Part shown: positions 32,644-42,670 of the stretch, one piece after another
Numbering within the stretch: position 1 is the stretch's first letter
How the letters are laid out: each line of letters begins with the position of its first letter
Assembly: GCA_029747585.1 (NCBI GenBank)
Contig: JAPEVF010000096.1
Location: 1-64,000, forward strand
Direction of reading: 5' to 3'
Origin: Pleurotus djamor
Taxonomy: Eukaryota; Basidiomycota; Agaricomycetes; Agaricales; Pleurotaceae
Length of the DNA stretch: 64,000 bases
The notes under the pieces: model-generated
The model's input: only the letters and a program-made list of their open reading frames with translations
Database searches by the model: none
Told to the model about the DNA's origin: nothing
Translations under genes and position numbers: made by a program

Positions 32644-35459
32644 ATGAGACCCTCCACCTCTTCCTCTACTTCTACATACGCATTGTCCCCAACTAGGTCG
32701 AGGTGAGAATATCTAGGAAGCCTAGAAATCTGGTTTAACGACTCGGCACTGCAGATTCTCGGTCAGTTCCATCGGGTCTGTACAAAGCACGGATTCACGC
32801 TTCTCACTCCCGGGTAAGGAAGGCTACTTCTGATCTTGGTAAAAATCGGAGCTCACTCCGGCTTGCTGCGTGGCAGAAATCCATGTTACCGTCGACTCTT
32901 CTTTTGGTTTGGATGAGAAGCTCGTCATCAAGCGCGGACGTAACATGATATCAGCCGTCTTCCAGCACCGACTCGGAAATACATATGTCTGGTCTTTTAA
33001 GCCGCCGATGTAAGCTGCTCAACAGGACCTTGTCTACTGGCTTCGTAACTCGTCGCCCTCAAGAATAGTCGATGAACCACACGATGACATATTGAAAGTT
33101 GTTGTCTATCGCAAGACATTGGCGTTCTTGTCGCGAGAGCAACGCATTGCTTATGTTCCAAGCCTCGAATTGTTAGAGGCGTTTCTTGAAGGCTCTTCGA
33201 GTATGTTCTCTCTTTCCACATGTATAACTTCATAGACTCCCTCTAACGAAACTAGACTTCCAGGCGAAGCCTCGCGACGGGGAGACAATTCAAATCGAGT
33301 TCAAGTTACGACCTGTTGATCGAGTATGTGATCATCTTGCCCGGAACAATTCTTGCGCCTGGTTCACTCACCGGTCCTCTAGCCGATGAGCATCGATTTC
33401 AAGCAACCTCTCCCGTCATACAAGCTGTTCGAGCCCGGAGATAGGTACTCTAGCGAGGATGAACGCTTGCTTGAGGACGACGCGAAGCCACCGGACGATG
33501 TTCCTGTAAATCCAGAGGGAGAACTTCCGTCCACGGCTGAGAAGATCCTCAAAGCTTGTCCAAGGTGATTTATATATCCAAACTCTGTGGTACCATACTA
33601 ATCCTTGGCCGTAGGTTCCGGATTCTGGTAATAGGCAAGGTAGCCGTTCCGATCATTAGCTGTCTATCCCCAGGTTCTAATGCATCTTTCTCAGACCGGC
33701 GTAGGAAAGTCATCCCTAATCAACAGAACGTTCGGCGTGAGCCAGGCAGTGAGTAATTCTCCGTTGGTTAATCGAGGCAACGCAGCTAACTGCAGTAACG
33801 TAGAGCGTATCTGAAGATCGACCCGGTGCCGCAGACATAAACTTCGAAATTACGTCTGATGAGAATGATAGAGTCGTCGTGCACGACTCCAAAGGGTTTG
33901 AATCTGGAAAAGTGGACAATGTCGACATCGTAAACGAGTTCATCAAAGAACGAAGTGCGATGTCGGATATCAAAGATCAGCTACATGCAATTTGGTATGT
34001 GCCCCATGAGCCCCGTACGCCTAAGCCACCGTCATTTATGCTGTCTCCCTAGGTTATGCACGGAGATCCCCGCTACAAGGGGACGCGTCTTTGAACGGGG
34101 TGACGAACACTTCCTGAAGGGCACGACAAGTGTTCAAGGATCCTCGAAAATTCCCATTATCGTCGTCTTCACCAAGTACGATCGCTTAGTCAGGAATATC
34201 GACTATGACATGGAAGACGACGATGAACAGCCAGAGGATGTTCGGCAGAAGATTGTCATAGACAAAGCAGATCAGACTTTCCAAGAAGACTGTATCGACC
34301 CTCTGCATGCAATTTCTCCAGGAACTCACTACGTCAAAGTTTCCAGTGGGTTATGGACTACTCTTTATCCTTCTCTTCGATAATAACATCCCAATTCTAG
34401 CCCAAGCGCAATATCGGCATCTCTTGCAAGACTTGGTCGAAACTACATTTGACATCGTAAAAGAACGCGTAAGCGGGGTTGCATCCTACGTCGTCGCCAT
34501 GTCCCAGAGAATCGATTCTGAGGTCAAGATCGACTCGTGTATTGCGTGAGCTACTTTAAGTGGTGTCTCTTCTTCCTCTGACCTAGCCTACAGCATCGGC
34601 AGGAAACGTAAATCTGCCTTACAGTCTCAGTGGCATATCCGCTGACAATATCACTCAGGATATTGGAAAGCTCTTTGTTCAACAGCCGACTTTCCAGGGA
34701 AAACGCTGAAAGCGTGCCTGGACGTTTTGCACAAAGACATCGTTCTCATCTGGAATTTCGATGACGATTCTGTAAGTCTTCTGCAATCGCTACATATCTT
34801 CAGTGACCAAATATCACCCTTGTTACCACTACCGCAGTATCTGCTAAGCGATGAAGCCAAGGGAGACATGGTCCAACTTCTCGCAGATGTCAGGGATCGG
34901 GAACCGTCAAGCCCAATGAAAAGCCTGTATGTCTAAGCTACGAAATCTGAAAATTCGTACTGATTTTTCCTCGAAGCACGGCCATTGGTCCTGCTGTGAC
35001 TGCTGTAGCGAGTGCCACTGCAGCTGTTCCCTTCGCTGCGCCTATTGTGATACCAATTGCCGTTGTCCTCGGCATTGCCACGTGGGCGTATCAGCTTTAC
35101 CAGCGAAGGTTTGTTACATCCATCATTTCCAGACCCTCCTTCTGAACACTTCTTCGTTATCCAGCCATGAAACCCTACGCTGCCTGATGTGCTACATCAT
35201 CGACCTCACCTACGTCATGCGACAAGTGTTTGAGACGCACGTCCAGCAGATGCAGAAACAACCTGATGTAGAGGGGACGCTCCGCTTCGATCCCGAGACT
35301 TTCAAGACAGTGCTTACGAAGTATGATAAATCGGGTGCTAAACTTCGGAATCACACCACAGTCCGTAACTTTGTTGACGACCTCGACATTTTCGATCGCT
35401 TCAGCAGTACGAAGGTCATCAATAAGATCGAGGAGCTAATCAGGCAGAATGACTCTTAG
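32644..35459 (+). CDS. AIG1/HSR1-like GTPase with a C-terminal membrane segment
   Basis: About fourteen exons. The N-terminal part begins MRPSTSSSTSTYALSPTRSR and includes VTVDSSFGLDEKLVIKRGRN and RQRIAYVP-like SREQRIAYVPSLELLEAFLE. The G domain starts FRILVIGK, and an intron splits the P-loop before TGVGKSSLINRTFGVSQA (GxTGVGKSS). Then VSEDRPGAADINFEI, the G3 motif VVVHDSKGFESG, and the G4 motif VVFTKYDRLV follow. The C-terminal half has LKACLDVLHKDIVLIWNF, then the hydrophobic VPFAAPIVIPIAVVLGIATW, and ends in a charged tail at 35457-35459. An in-frame TAA near 33009 is removed if a 39-nt GT-AG intron is used there. Such GTPases are abundant in mushrooms. By analogy they may dimerise on membranes. 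It lies inside the GPI-protein cluster. Confidence 0.8.
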
Positions 35460-35675
35460 TGACCCTCAATTCGATCGGCATCAAGATATTTATCTATGTT
35501 ATATTAATGTATTCATCGTCGGACATTTCATGCATAATGCAAATTGGAGAGCACTAGACGTGCTTCGCTTCTTCGGAATCATTCATTCCTATCACAGAGT
35601 ATAAGGCCTTCACAGAAGCTTGGTCAAACGAAAACAGGGTATCAATAGATATCAATAGATAGTACTCTGGGCTGT

Positions 35676-36506
35676 CTATAATAACATCAATGCACCGAAT
35701 ATCGCGACCGGCAACGCCAACGAGATTCCAAACAGCCTTCGCGAGCTGTTCCCTAGCTCCTCAGGAGTTCTACTAGGAGTAGTAAGGGGCGCAGACACTT
35801 GGGATGGTAGCGTCGTAGGGGAGGCGGAAGAGGGAAGAGAAGTCGAACGGCTCACAGCCTGAGTTGCACCTGTCAAGGTTGGGGTTGTGCTTGTCTCCGC
35901 CGTGCGAGAAACAAGAAGGGTAGAAGAGAACGTTAGCGTTTGCCCACTTGACGTGATGCCGTTGGTGGGAAAGCCGTTCCGAGCGCACTGGTCACGTAAA
36001 GCTAGATACAATGACACAAGGTTTCGTTTGTTATGAGAAAGTAACCAAATTAAAATGATGGTCGCTAAGAGCCTAAGGCTGACTTACCATCAAGAAGAAT
36101 CTGCGCTTGCTCCCTCATCTCTGGAGGGGCGCCAGGGACTGAGACGATGCAATCAAAGCAGGTAGAAATTTCCTGGAAGAAGGTCGCGGTGCATTCGCAA
36201 GACGTCTTGAATTGGCAGTCCGGGTCCTATATGACGGGTTAATTGGTTGAGCACAGTTTGTGAAGCCAGGACCTACGTTGGCGTTGTTTACGGCTGGGGC
36301 GCATGTGGTACGACACTCAGCAGGTATATTGTTGAGCATAATTCCAGAAGGGCTCTGACGCTTGGTCCAGTAAAAGTCAGACTGTGCATTTGACAGAGCT
36401 AGAGCAGATTTGTTTCACCCCCGTCGAGGTTGATGGCTCGCGACGCACCTGCGAATGTCAAAGCTACACAGAGGGATGTGAGAAGGCGTAGCATAGGATG
36501 GTTCAT
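35676..36506 (-). CDS. GPI-anchored cysteine-rich secreted protein, paralogue C
   Basis: The ATG at 36504-36506 starts the signal peptide MNHPMLRLLTSLCVALTFAG. Exon 2 contains MLNNIPAECRTTCAPAVNNA. An intron just before the third-cysteine block leads to DPDCQFKTSCECTATFFQEI and then STCFDCIVSVPGAPPEMREQ. Further exons carry CARNGFPTNGITSSGQTLTF, a Ser/Thr-rich stalk and the hydrophobic end LFGISLALPVAIFGALMLL, a typical GPI signal. The stop is at 35676-35678. The cysteine spacing is that of the family, with 11 residues between cysteines 2 and 3. It is the first of three tandem minus-strand copies (C, D, E). Confidence 0.78.
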
Positions 36507-36844
36507 AGTCTTCNGGGGGGGGATAGAGTTCGCAAGGGCGACTTATGAGCATATTCTCAGGGTGCAGGGGTACGGATATCGGTGTCGTGCGGTCAGTCAT
36601 TAGCCTTAGGTAAAATCGTACATGGACAGCGGGGATCAGTGTCATGAGTCGAAGCAGGGTCAAGTCGAAGATGGTTATTACAAGGACGACCTTGGAATAG
36701 AATTCGACACGGGAAAGTGTCAGGGGCATAGCGTCGATGGTATGAATGGATGGTCTTTATTGAACGACGCGACCCTTTGTTACATGAGGGTTCTATGAAA
36801 ATATACGGGGAGAGGCAATCGCGACTCTTCAGTACAACCTTTCA
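36507..36844. promoter_or_regulatory. Spacer between paralogues C and D
   Basis: 338 bp holding the promoter of paralogue C and the 3' end of D. A run of G with one ambiguous base lies at 36514-36522. No further gene was seen. Confidence 0.4.
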
Positions 36845-37652
36845 CTACAAGAACAAAGCCGAAAATCCGAAAGCAAGCATGAAAAACGCGGGCTGCACGC
36901 CGAACCTGGGTGTCCCATTTCCAGGGAAGTTAGGGGTATTGAGAGCACCAGGGGCGGTGACCGTATTCTGAGCGGGTCGATTGTCGTCGTCGGCCTCAGG
37001 ACCAGTAGCAGAAGGCTCCGGTACGCTAAACGACGGGATGAGTGCGAGAGACGTAGTTCGAGGTGATGCGCCGCTGGTCTCAGTGGGAGTTGCTACGCCT
37101 GACCCAGTAATCGGGAAACCAGTGATAGCGCATTGGTAGACGAAGCCTGTGATAGACCGTAGAGGAGGGACTTCATCAGCAGCGTGATGAAGGTGCTTGG
37201 TGTATCTGACTCACCGTCTAGGAGGGCTTGGGCGTATTCATTCGCTTCGAAGGTTCCATACAGACCAGCAACACAGCCAAAGCAAGATGAAAGCTCTTGG
37301 TAGGTTTCCAGGGAACATTGGCATGAGTTGAGTTGGCACTTGGGATCCTACGTGGATGTGAGACTCGGAGCAGCCTCCAGTAGTAAGATACATGTTACAC
37401 GAACATTGACGGTCGTTACCGCTGGTTGACAAGCGGGGCGGCATGCCGGAGGAAAGTCGTTCAAGCTGACGATCTGGAGTTGACGAGGATGAATTCTAGC
37501 AATGCCGGTGATGTTATGGAGGCTGTCGCCGAGGATGCCGGCCTCCACTGGATGAAAGAGGTTCAGAGGGCACTTCGACTGCCGTTGAAGAAAGGAAACT
37601 CACCAGCGGTGAAGACGCATGCGAGAGCGGCGAGGATGCCCAGAGGATACAT
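36845..37652 (-). CDS. GPI-anchored cysteine-rich secreted protein, paralogue D
   Basis: The ATG at 37650-37652 starts MYPLGILAALACVFTAG, a short signal peptide cut by an intron. Exon 2 reads EAGILGDSLHNITGIARIHP and VSLNDFPPACRPACQPAVTT. The family intron follows, then DPKCQLNSCQCSLETYQEL and SSCFGCVAGLYGTFEANEY. The last exon has YQCAITGFPITGSGVATPT, a Ser/Thr/Pro stalk, and the hydrophobic tail QPAFFMLAFGFSALFL before TAG 36845-36847. It is closest in layout to paralogue C: both have 11 residues between cysteines 2 and 3 and both keep a further Cys in the last exon. Confidence 0.78.
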
Positions 37653-38200
37653 CGCAGTTACAATTACTCAGCACTAGTGCTGAGTAGCATGACTTGAGGG
37701 GGGTAAGCTTCTTGTACTACACAAAAATAAGGTTTCCGTCAGTGTACGACGCGCTTCACGCGCTCGCATGCAGCAACAGAAACAGCGGCAAGTCGGCGAA
37801 CGACCTCGGTGATCGGTATTCTTCGAACAATGATGAAATGATTCAATGAAGGACACGCTTCGAGACGTCAGATAAACTGATCAAGGTAGGCAAGCAGTTG
37901 GGAATGACCCAATTAACGGGTAGCCATTGTGACCAATATCGATGAGCTATCGCCAGGAGGTGTCCTTGAGGAAATCAGTGATCCGCAATTGATCAGGGGG
38001 ACTTGGCAAGATTGTCCAGCGCTCGGAAAGAACGTTTGCGAGACGTGCAGCCCTGAAAATTGGCAATGCACTAGTGGGGCTGTGTTGATCAACTGTCGAA
38101 TTTACGGAACTACACCGGAATTTGGGTAAACAAAGAGAAGAAAAAGTCCGCTTCTCCAAGGTAAACAATCGGGAAGGTATGGGAGTGCGAGAAAAGGGGG
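37653..38200. promoter_or_regulatory. Spacer between paralogues D and E
   Basis: 548 bp with short frames only. The plus frame 37929-38129 and the minus frame 37947-38168 overlap antisense and have no recognised motif. It must include the promoter of paralogue D. Confidence 0.4.
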
Positions 38201-39085
38201 TTAAAGCAATAAGAAGCCAGCACCACCAACGATGCTGAAGAAAGTCATGAGACCGTAGGTTGCAAGCTCATTGGCGCCATTGCCGGACGAGCTGTCGAAC
38301 GGATTGTCGTTGTTGCTGCCGGAATCAATGGTGGTTCGTGGACCAGTAGGTGTGGTCGAGGTTCCGAAAAGAGGCGTGGTCGTGGTAGATGTCGTAGATG
38401 TTGAGCCGGGGAAGAACCCGCCACCACCACCGCTGGATTGTGTCAATGCAGGGGGACTCGTGGAAGGGGTGGAGGAGGCGGAGGAAGAGACAGTGGCACT
38501 ACTGCTCCCTCCAACGGTCAAGGGAGGAACGGCACCAGAGCAGCCAGTAACAAAGTCTAACAAAGCGAGTCAGGCCCGGGCATGGTTCCGATATACACGG
38601 AGAAGCACGCACTGTCAAGGATACTTTGACCTTGCTGGCGCATGGCAGCCGAAGGGGATAAATCAACCAGGCAATTCACACACGACTCTAGTCCCCGTCC
38701 ATTGGAAGTCGTGCACAGGCATGCCATCGTTGTGCAAGACTAGATGAAGCGACTGTGTGAGCTACTATCATAGTGGGGGTGGATTGAACCAACATTCAAT
38801 TGGGAAACGATGCTTGTACAATCGCTTCGGCACTGAAGGAGACGATCAGTGAAAGAAACTTGATGAGAGAACGATACGTACAGCACTGGGGATGTCATCC
38901 GGGTCCAGAATAGTGCTCTGGCGCGCGAAGAGAGAACCCAAATCATTTGCACTTCGCGCAATCAAAGCTGATGCGGTCACTGTTATGATGGAAGGTCAGA
39001 TCGTCGCAGGGTGAGATAGTGGCTGAGACGAAAGAACTCACCGGAAGCCACGAAAGTGAGCAAGACGACGAGAGTGAAGCGGGCC
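38201..39085 (-). CDS. GPI-anchored cysteine-rich secreted protein, paralogue E
   Basis: The start codon near 39085 opens MARFTLVVLLTFVASG (signal peptide, then an intron). Exon 2 reads VTASALIARSANDLGSLFAR and DPDDIPSAV. Exon 3 reads CRSDCTSIVSQLN, followed by the conserved intron. Exon 4 reads SCTTMACLCTTSNGRGLES and CVNCLVDLSPSAAMRQQGQ. The last exon has VTGCSGAVPPLTVGGSSSAT, a very Ser/Thr/Gly-rich stalk and the hydrophobic tail LMTFFSIVGGAGFLLL at the GPI end. Cysteine spacing matches A and B (nine residues between cysteines 2 and 3). Confidence 0.77.
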
Positions 39086-39380
39086 ATGGCACAAAAGGTG
39101 GGGTGAACGCAAGGAGCTTCAACCGCACACCCAAATTTTCATTTATGCAAAATCTTTGCAGGGACTGCCTGACCCTGAGCGTACCTGTCAACACAAGTGG
39201 GACGTTCAGCGTCACATCATGGCAAACCAGTGCACGTCCAGGGTAGAACGCGGTGGAGCACATCATGCATCATGCATCAAGCTTCAATCAAGCTTCAAAG
39301 GGGTCGGAAGTCCCCAAGCTCAGGAGGGCGCGGGACGTCCAAAGTCAATGTACATGGGATACACACACGATTACGCTGTC

Positions 39381-39462
39381 GGGCACTTGGTGTAGTTGGT
39401 TATCACGCCCGCTTAGCACTCCAATTTGCGGGAGGGGTTGGGTTCAATTCCCAAAGTGTCCA
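39381..39462 (+). tRNA. tRNA-Ala(AGC) with an 8-nt intron
   Basis: Acceptor stem GGGCACT pairs with AGTGTCC, with a G-U wobble at pair 3. The D arm has GTG/CAC. The anticodon stem is CCCGC/GCGGG and the loop TTAGCA-[CTCCAATT]-T, giving anticodon AGC with the intron 39419-39426 after position 37, the canonical place. The T arm is TTGGG-TTCAATT-CCCAA. The discriminator is A, and the 3' CCA is not encoded. Internal A box (TGGTGTAGTTGG) and B box (GGTTCAATTCC) are present. Confidence 0.93.
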
Positions 39463-39463
39463 C

Positions 39464-39468
39464 TTTTT
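39464..39468 (+). terminator. RNA polymerase III terminator of tRNA-Ala
   Basis: TTTTT begins two bases after the discriminator base, the normal distance for a pol III stop signal. Confidence 0.75.
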
Positions 39469-39581
39469 CTCAAATCCTTCCAAGTTCAAGATTCAAGCTT
39501 AGAGACATTTCGTCCAAACGGGAAGAAACCATCGTTCGACTTCGCCAACAAACAGCGTATATATAGCATTGGTCGAAAGTC

Positions 39582-42500
39582 TCAGTCAGACAGCGTCAAT
39601 CCGGGCCCAAAGAACGCTTGAAGTCCCCCATGAGTACAAGATACTAAGTCGGAAACACCGACGAGGCCTACCGTAGTTGCTCTCTTCCCAAAGAGGGTCC
39701 CCCTGACCCGAGCCATCAAAGGTATCTTCATTTCATCGACTTGCTTGATTGTAGAGTGCAGAAGCAAGTCCACTTGATTGAGCTGCTTCCCCAGCTCTTG
39801 CCGTAGCCTTGGGTTTTGCGAAGCACCAGAGTTCGCTGCCTCGTTCCGTAACTTCTCGACTGTCGCTTTCTGTTCATCCAGTAATCGGACCAAGTCAGCG
39901 TATAAAGTGCGCCCGGCGGCCGTTTCCCTACAAAAGATGAGTGCATACACATTGAAGGAAAGTTATCGTTCTGACCTAAGGCGCTTACGGAGATCTACCA
40001 GCTCTTCTTGGAGTAACACTGGAACGGGCCTTGCTTCGGCATGAAGCAGCGAGTCCAGAATTTCCCAAGCAGAGGCAAAATCACCCTGGAAGCGCTCCGT
40101 TCGAGAGCCATTCTCAAGCATGCTTTTCCAGAATTTGACCTTCAGTTCAGTCTCTCGAGCTGTCGCCAAATCCATCTTCAGCTGAGGCGTCCACATTGTG
40201 GTGACGAAGATGACCCTCTTCAAAGGGTCCACCCCGCAAAGACTCTGGAATAGGTGAAGATTACGCAGAGGCGAACCAGCCATGCGGTTGTCCGAGATTC
40301 TATGAAGATAAAGTATCCCGGCAAGCCTATGCCCTTTCTTGTAGCTATAAAATTGGGTCGCCTTCAGCAAGGAGTTGGTGAATCGAGTGTGAGCTCACGT
40401 CTTCTCCAGCCAGGAGGCTATGAGCTTCAGAATATCTGTGTCAGACCTTGTCGTGTCGTCGAACCCTGGGGTATCCACTAAGACGACGGAGTCCTTCCCT
40501 CGCGTATATCTGGTTGCACTGACATCGTCTGTGAAGGAGTTTAATTTGTGACCGATCCCCAGGAGCGTCGAGTCTCTCAAAGCGACGCCGATGAACTGTA
40601 GGCGCGTGAATTTCATAAAATCCGGAGGGAAAAGCAGTAGAGACGAACGTTACTCTTCCCAGCGCCAGTTGGGCCCATCAACCTTTTATTTTCTTGGTTT
40701 AAGTATACAGAGTCTCATACCCAGCAATTGGGTTCTGAACGTACGCGATTATTTTGTCATCGGATTTGATATCTTGGACCTTGATTTTCTTCCAATTCAA
40801 CATACCTGAGTTCGAGAAGAAAAAGAAGGGTGACTAGGAGTATAATCGACCTCACCTTTGCCGCCCCCGCCGCCCCACCCAAGGGCTGCAACCCAATTCG
40901 GTCAGACGTCTAGCATATTGAAACGATAGTGTAGGACCTACGAGTACTTAGCTTGCGGGCGCTCTTCTGGTGGTCGTGTGGCCTAGTGTCTCCGGCTTTT
41001 TCGTCGAGGTGTTTGCGGTTCGTCGAGGTACGTATTTGTGGATCGACGTCATCACGCCTCTGCTCTTGTTTTGCTTCCGTTTGGGTTGATTGGATGGTCA
41101 CCGTGACTCGTTTAAACAGAGATCTTAAGGAACGAACTTGGTGATCTTGATCTTGTATTAGAATGACATCTTACAAGGGGTCCTGAGCTTCTTCGCTTTT
41201 CCCATTATGCGTTGGCTCAGCGTGCTGGTGCTGCAATTCTTCTTCAGGCGTCGGCGTATCGATGTCTACATGTTCCTCTCCTCCGCCCTCATCTAGGGGA
41301 TTTTGGAGAGATAGTTCGGATGATTCCTGGGGAGCGTCCTTGTTTTCGACAATCTGTTGAGATGTGGATTCGTGTCTTTCAGGTTCCTCGTCTTGGGGGC
41401 TCTGTTGTGAAATGCCCTGTCTTGTGTTCTGAATGTTTAGAATGGCTGTTCGAGATATGGAGAACTGTAGAAAACATTCGTAGCTTTGGTGGAAGACTTA
41501 GTTTTATATATCAGTGACGAAGGAACCAAGAGCTTGCTTACCAAGTGACCCAGCCGTTGTACTGTGTTTGATGGCGGTTATCCTTGCCGCACCCTGGGCG
41601 GGGACAATAATAAGGAAGTAGATCTTGCCCCTCCAGGAAGATACTGATTGCAAACTCCGAGTGCGGTTTGGCAACCCGACTGAACATGGACTGCTGAACC
41701 GACTTGTTGCTTTTAGGATGTATGAGTTCCCAAGAGTTGGATTGTATAAACGAGTCACCAGGTCGATCGCGACACCAATGTTTGATGACGATTTTGAGAT
41801 CCTGATCATTCGTAGTCACACATTAGAGGAGAAACAATAGCGTTAGGGTAGCGTTACCTCCAATGACGAGCAAAATACCAACGGGATTGGGAGGGAATCA
41901 CCAAGGTGATTCATCACTGTGAGCTTAAGCGGTTGGACGTAGCGAAGAGGACTTGGGAGTTGGATAGCTGATTCCTCGACCAACGTCTCCAATCTAGCTC
42001 TAAGCTGTCCCTGAATGATAGGTTTCCAAGATTTACTGTCATTGTCAACGCAATTATATTCATTGAAAAGGCCAAAGCTCGGAGGGACGACGCACGTTGC
42101 TAAAAAATGGGAAAGTTGATCAAGTTGCTTTTTCTGGTTTGCGATACAATTCTGGAGGTCCTGCGCTGGTGTTCCCCCCGAAAAGTAGGCATATATCAAG
42201 AGGAGTATACCACGCCAAAATCCTGAATAACCAATGCCGCGCAAGCACTCAGCATACGCGAGAAGATCTTGACTCATTTGGCGCAGGCGAAGGCTATAGC
42301 CGGAAAGAAAAGAGTGCATTTGCTTGAAATGTCGTAGCCTGGATAGATCTGGGGCTTCGTCTACGAGTGTGAGGAATTTGACGGCGTAGCTGATGGCCTC
42401 GACCGACTCCGTAACGTCGTTGAAAAGTGGCGGAAGAACATGTTCATATTTAGAACGGAGTTCTTCCATTAGCTGACATATTCCTGTCATCGAGTCGATA

Positions 42501-42670
42501 ATCCCCTGGTATCGAGGAGCGGCCGTACGTTTAAGTTCTGTTACCCTGGCAGAGGCAGCTTCGATATGGGCAGTTCCAGGACTATAGATGTGGTTGTTGA
42601 TCTGGGTCGCTCCCGGATTAAGGACATTGAAAGTCCCGGGTCCAAAGTTGTTGTTGGTCTGGCCGGCCAT
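39582..42670 (-). CDS. AIG1-like GTPase fused to an N-terminal helical and ubiquitin-like module (fusion inferred)
   Basis: From the ATG near 42670: MAGQTNNNFGPGTFNVLNPG, then a helical region (SRLRHFKQMHSFLSGYSLRL, GIGYSGFWRGILLLIYAYFS). A ubiquitin-like block follows: LTVMNHLGDSLPIPLVFCSS, DLKIVIKHWCRDRPGDSF, and FAISIFLEGQDLLPYYCPRP with CG. Then a Glu-rich exon (EEPERHESTSQQIVENKDA) with no Met. A 51-nt GTAAGA-TTAAG intron joins it in frame to TIQSTQTEAKQEQRRDD, and then to the G domain: DDKIIALMGPTGAGKS, VVLVDTPGFDDTTRSDTDIL, RLAGILYLHRISDNRMAG, RVIFVTTMW. The C-terminus ends at 39582. The only weak join is between the ubiquitin-like and Glu-rich exons, where obvious splice sites give an awkward phase. 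If that join is wrong, two genes overlap here, but the second would lack a start codon. Confidence 0.65.

Noticed and set aside
33000..33015. In-frame TAA suggesting that the GTPase gene at 32644 is a pseudogene
   Set aside because: A 39-nt GT-AG intron covers the stop and keeps the frame, and the protein downstream is well conserved in character.
39264..39300. Short tandem motif (catcatgcatcatgcatcaagc) near the tRNA
   Set aside because: Only two or three imperfect units; likely simple sequence without a function that can be supported.
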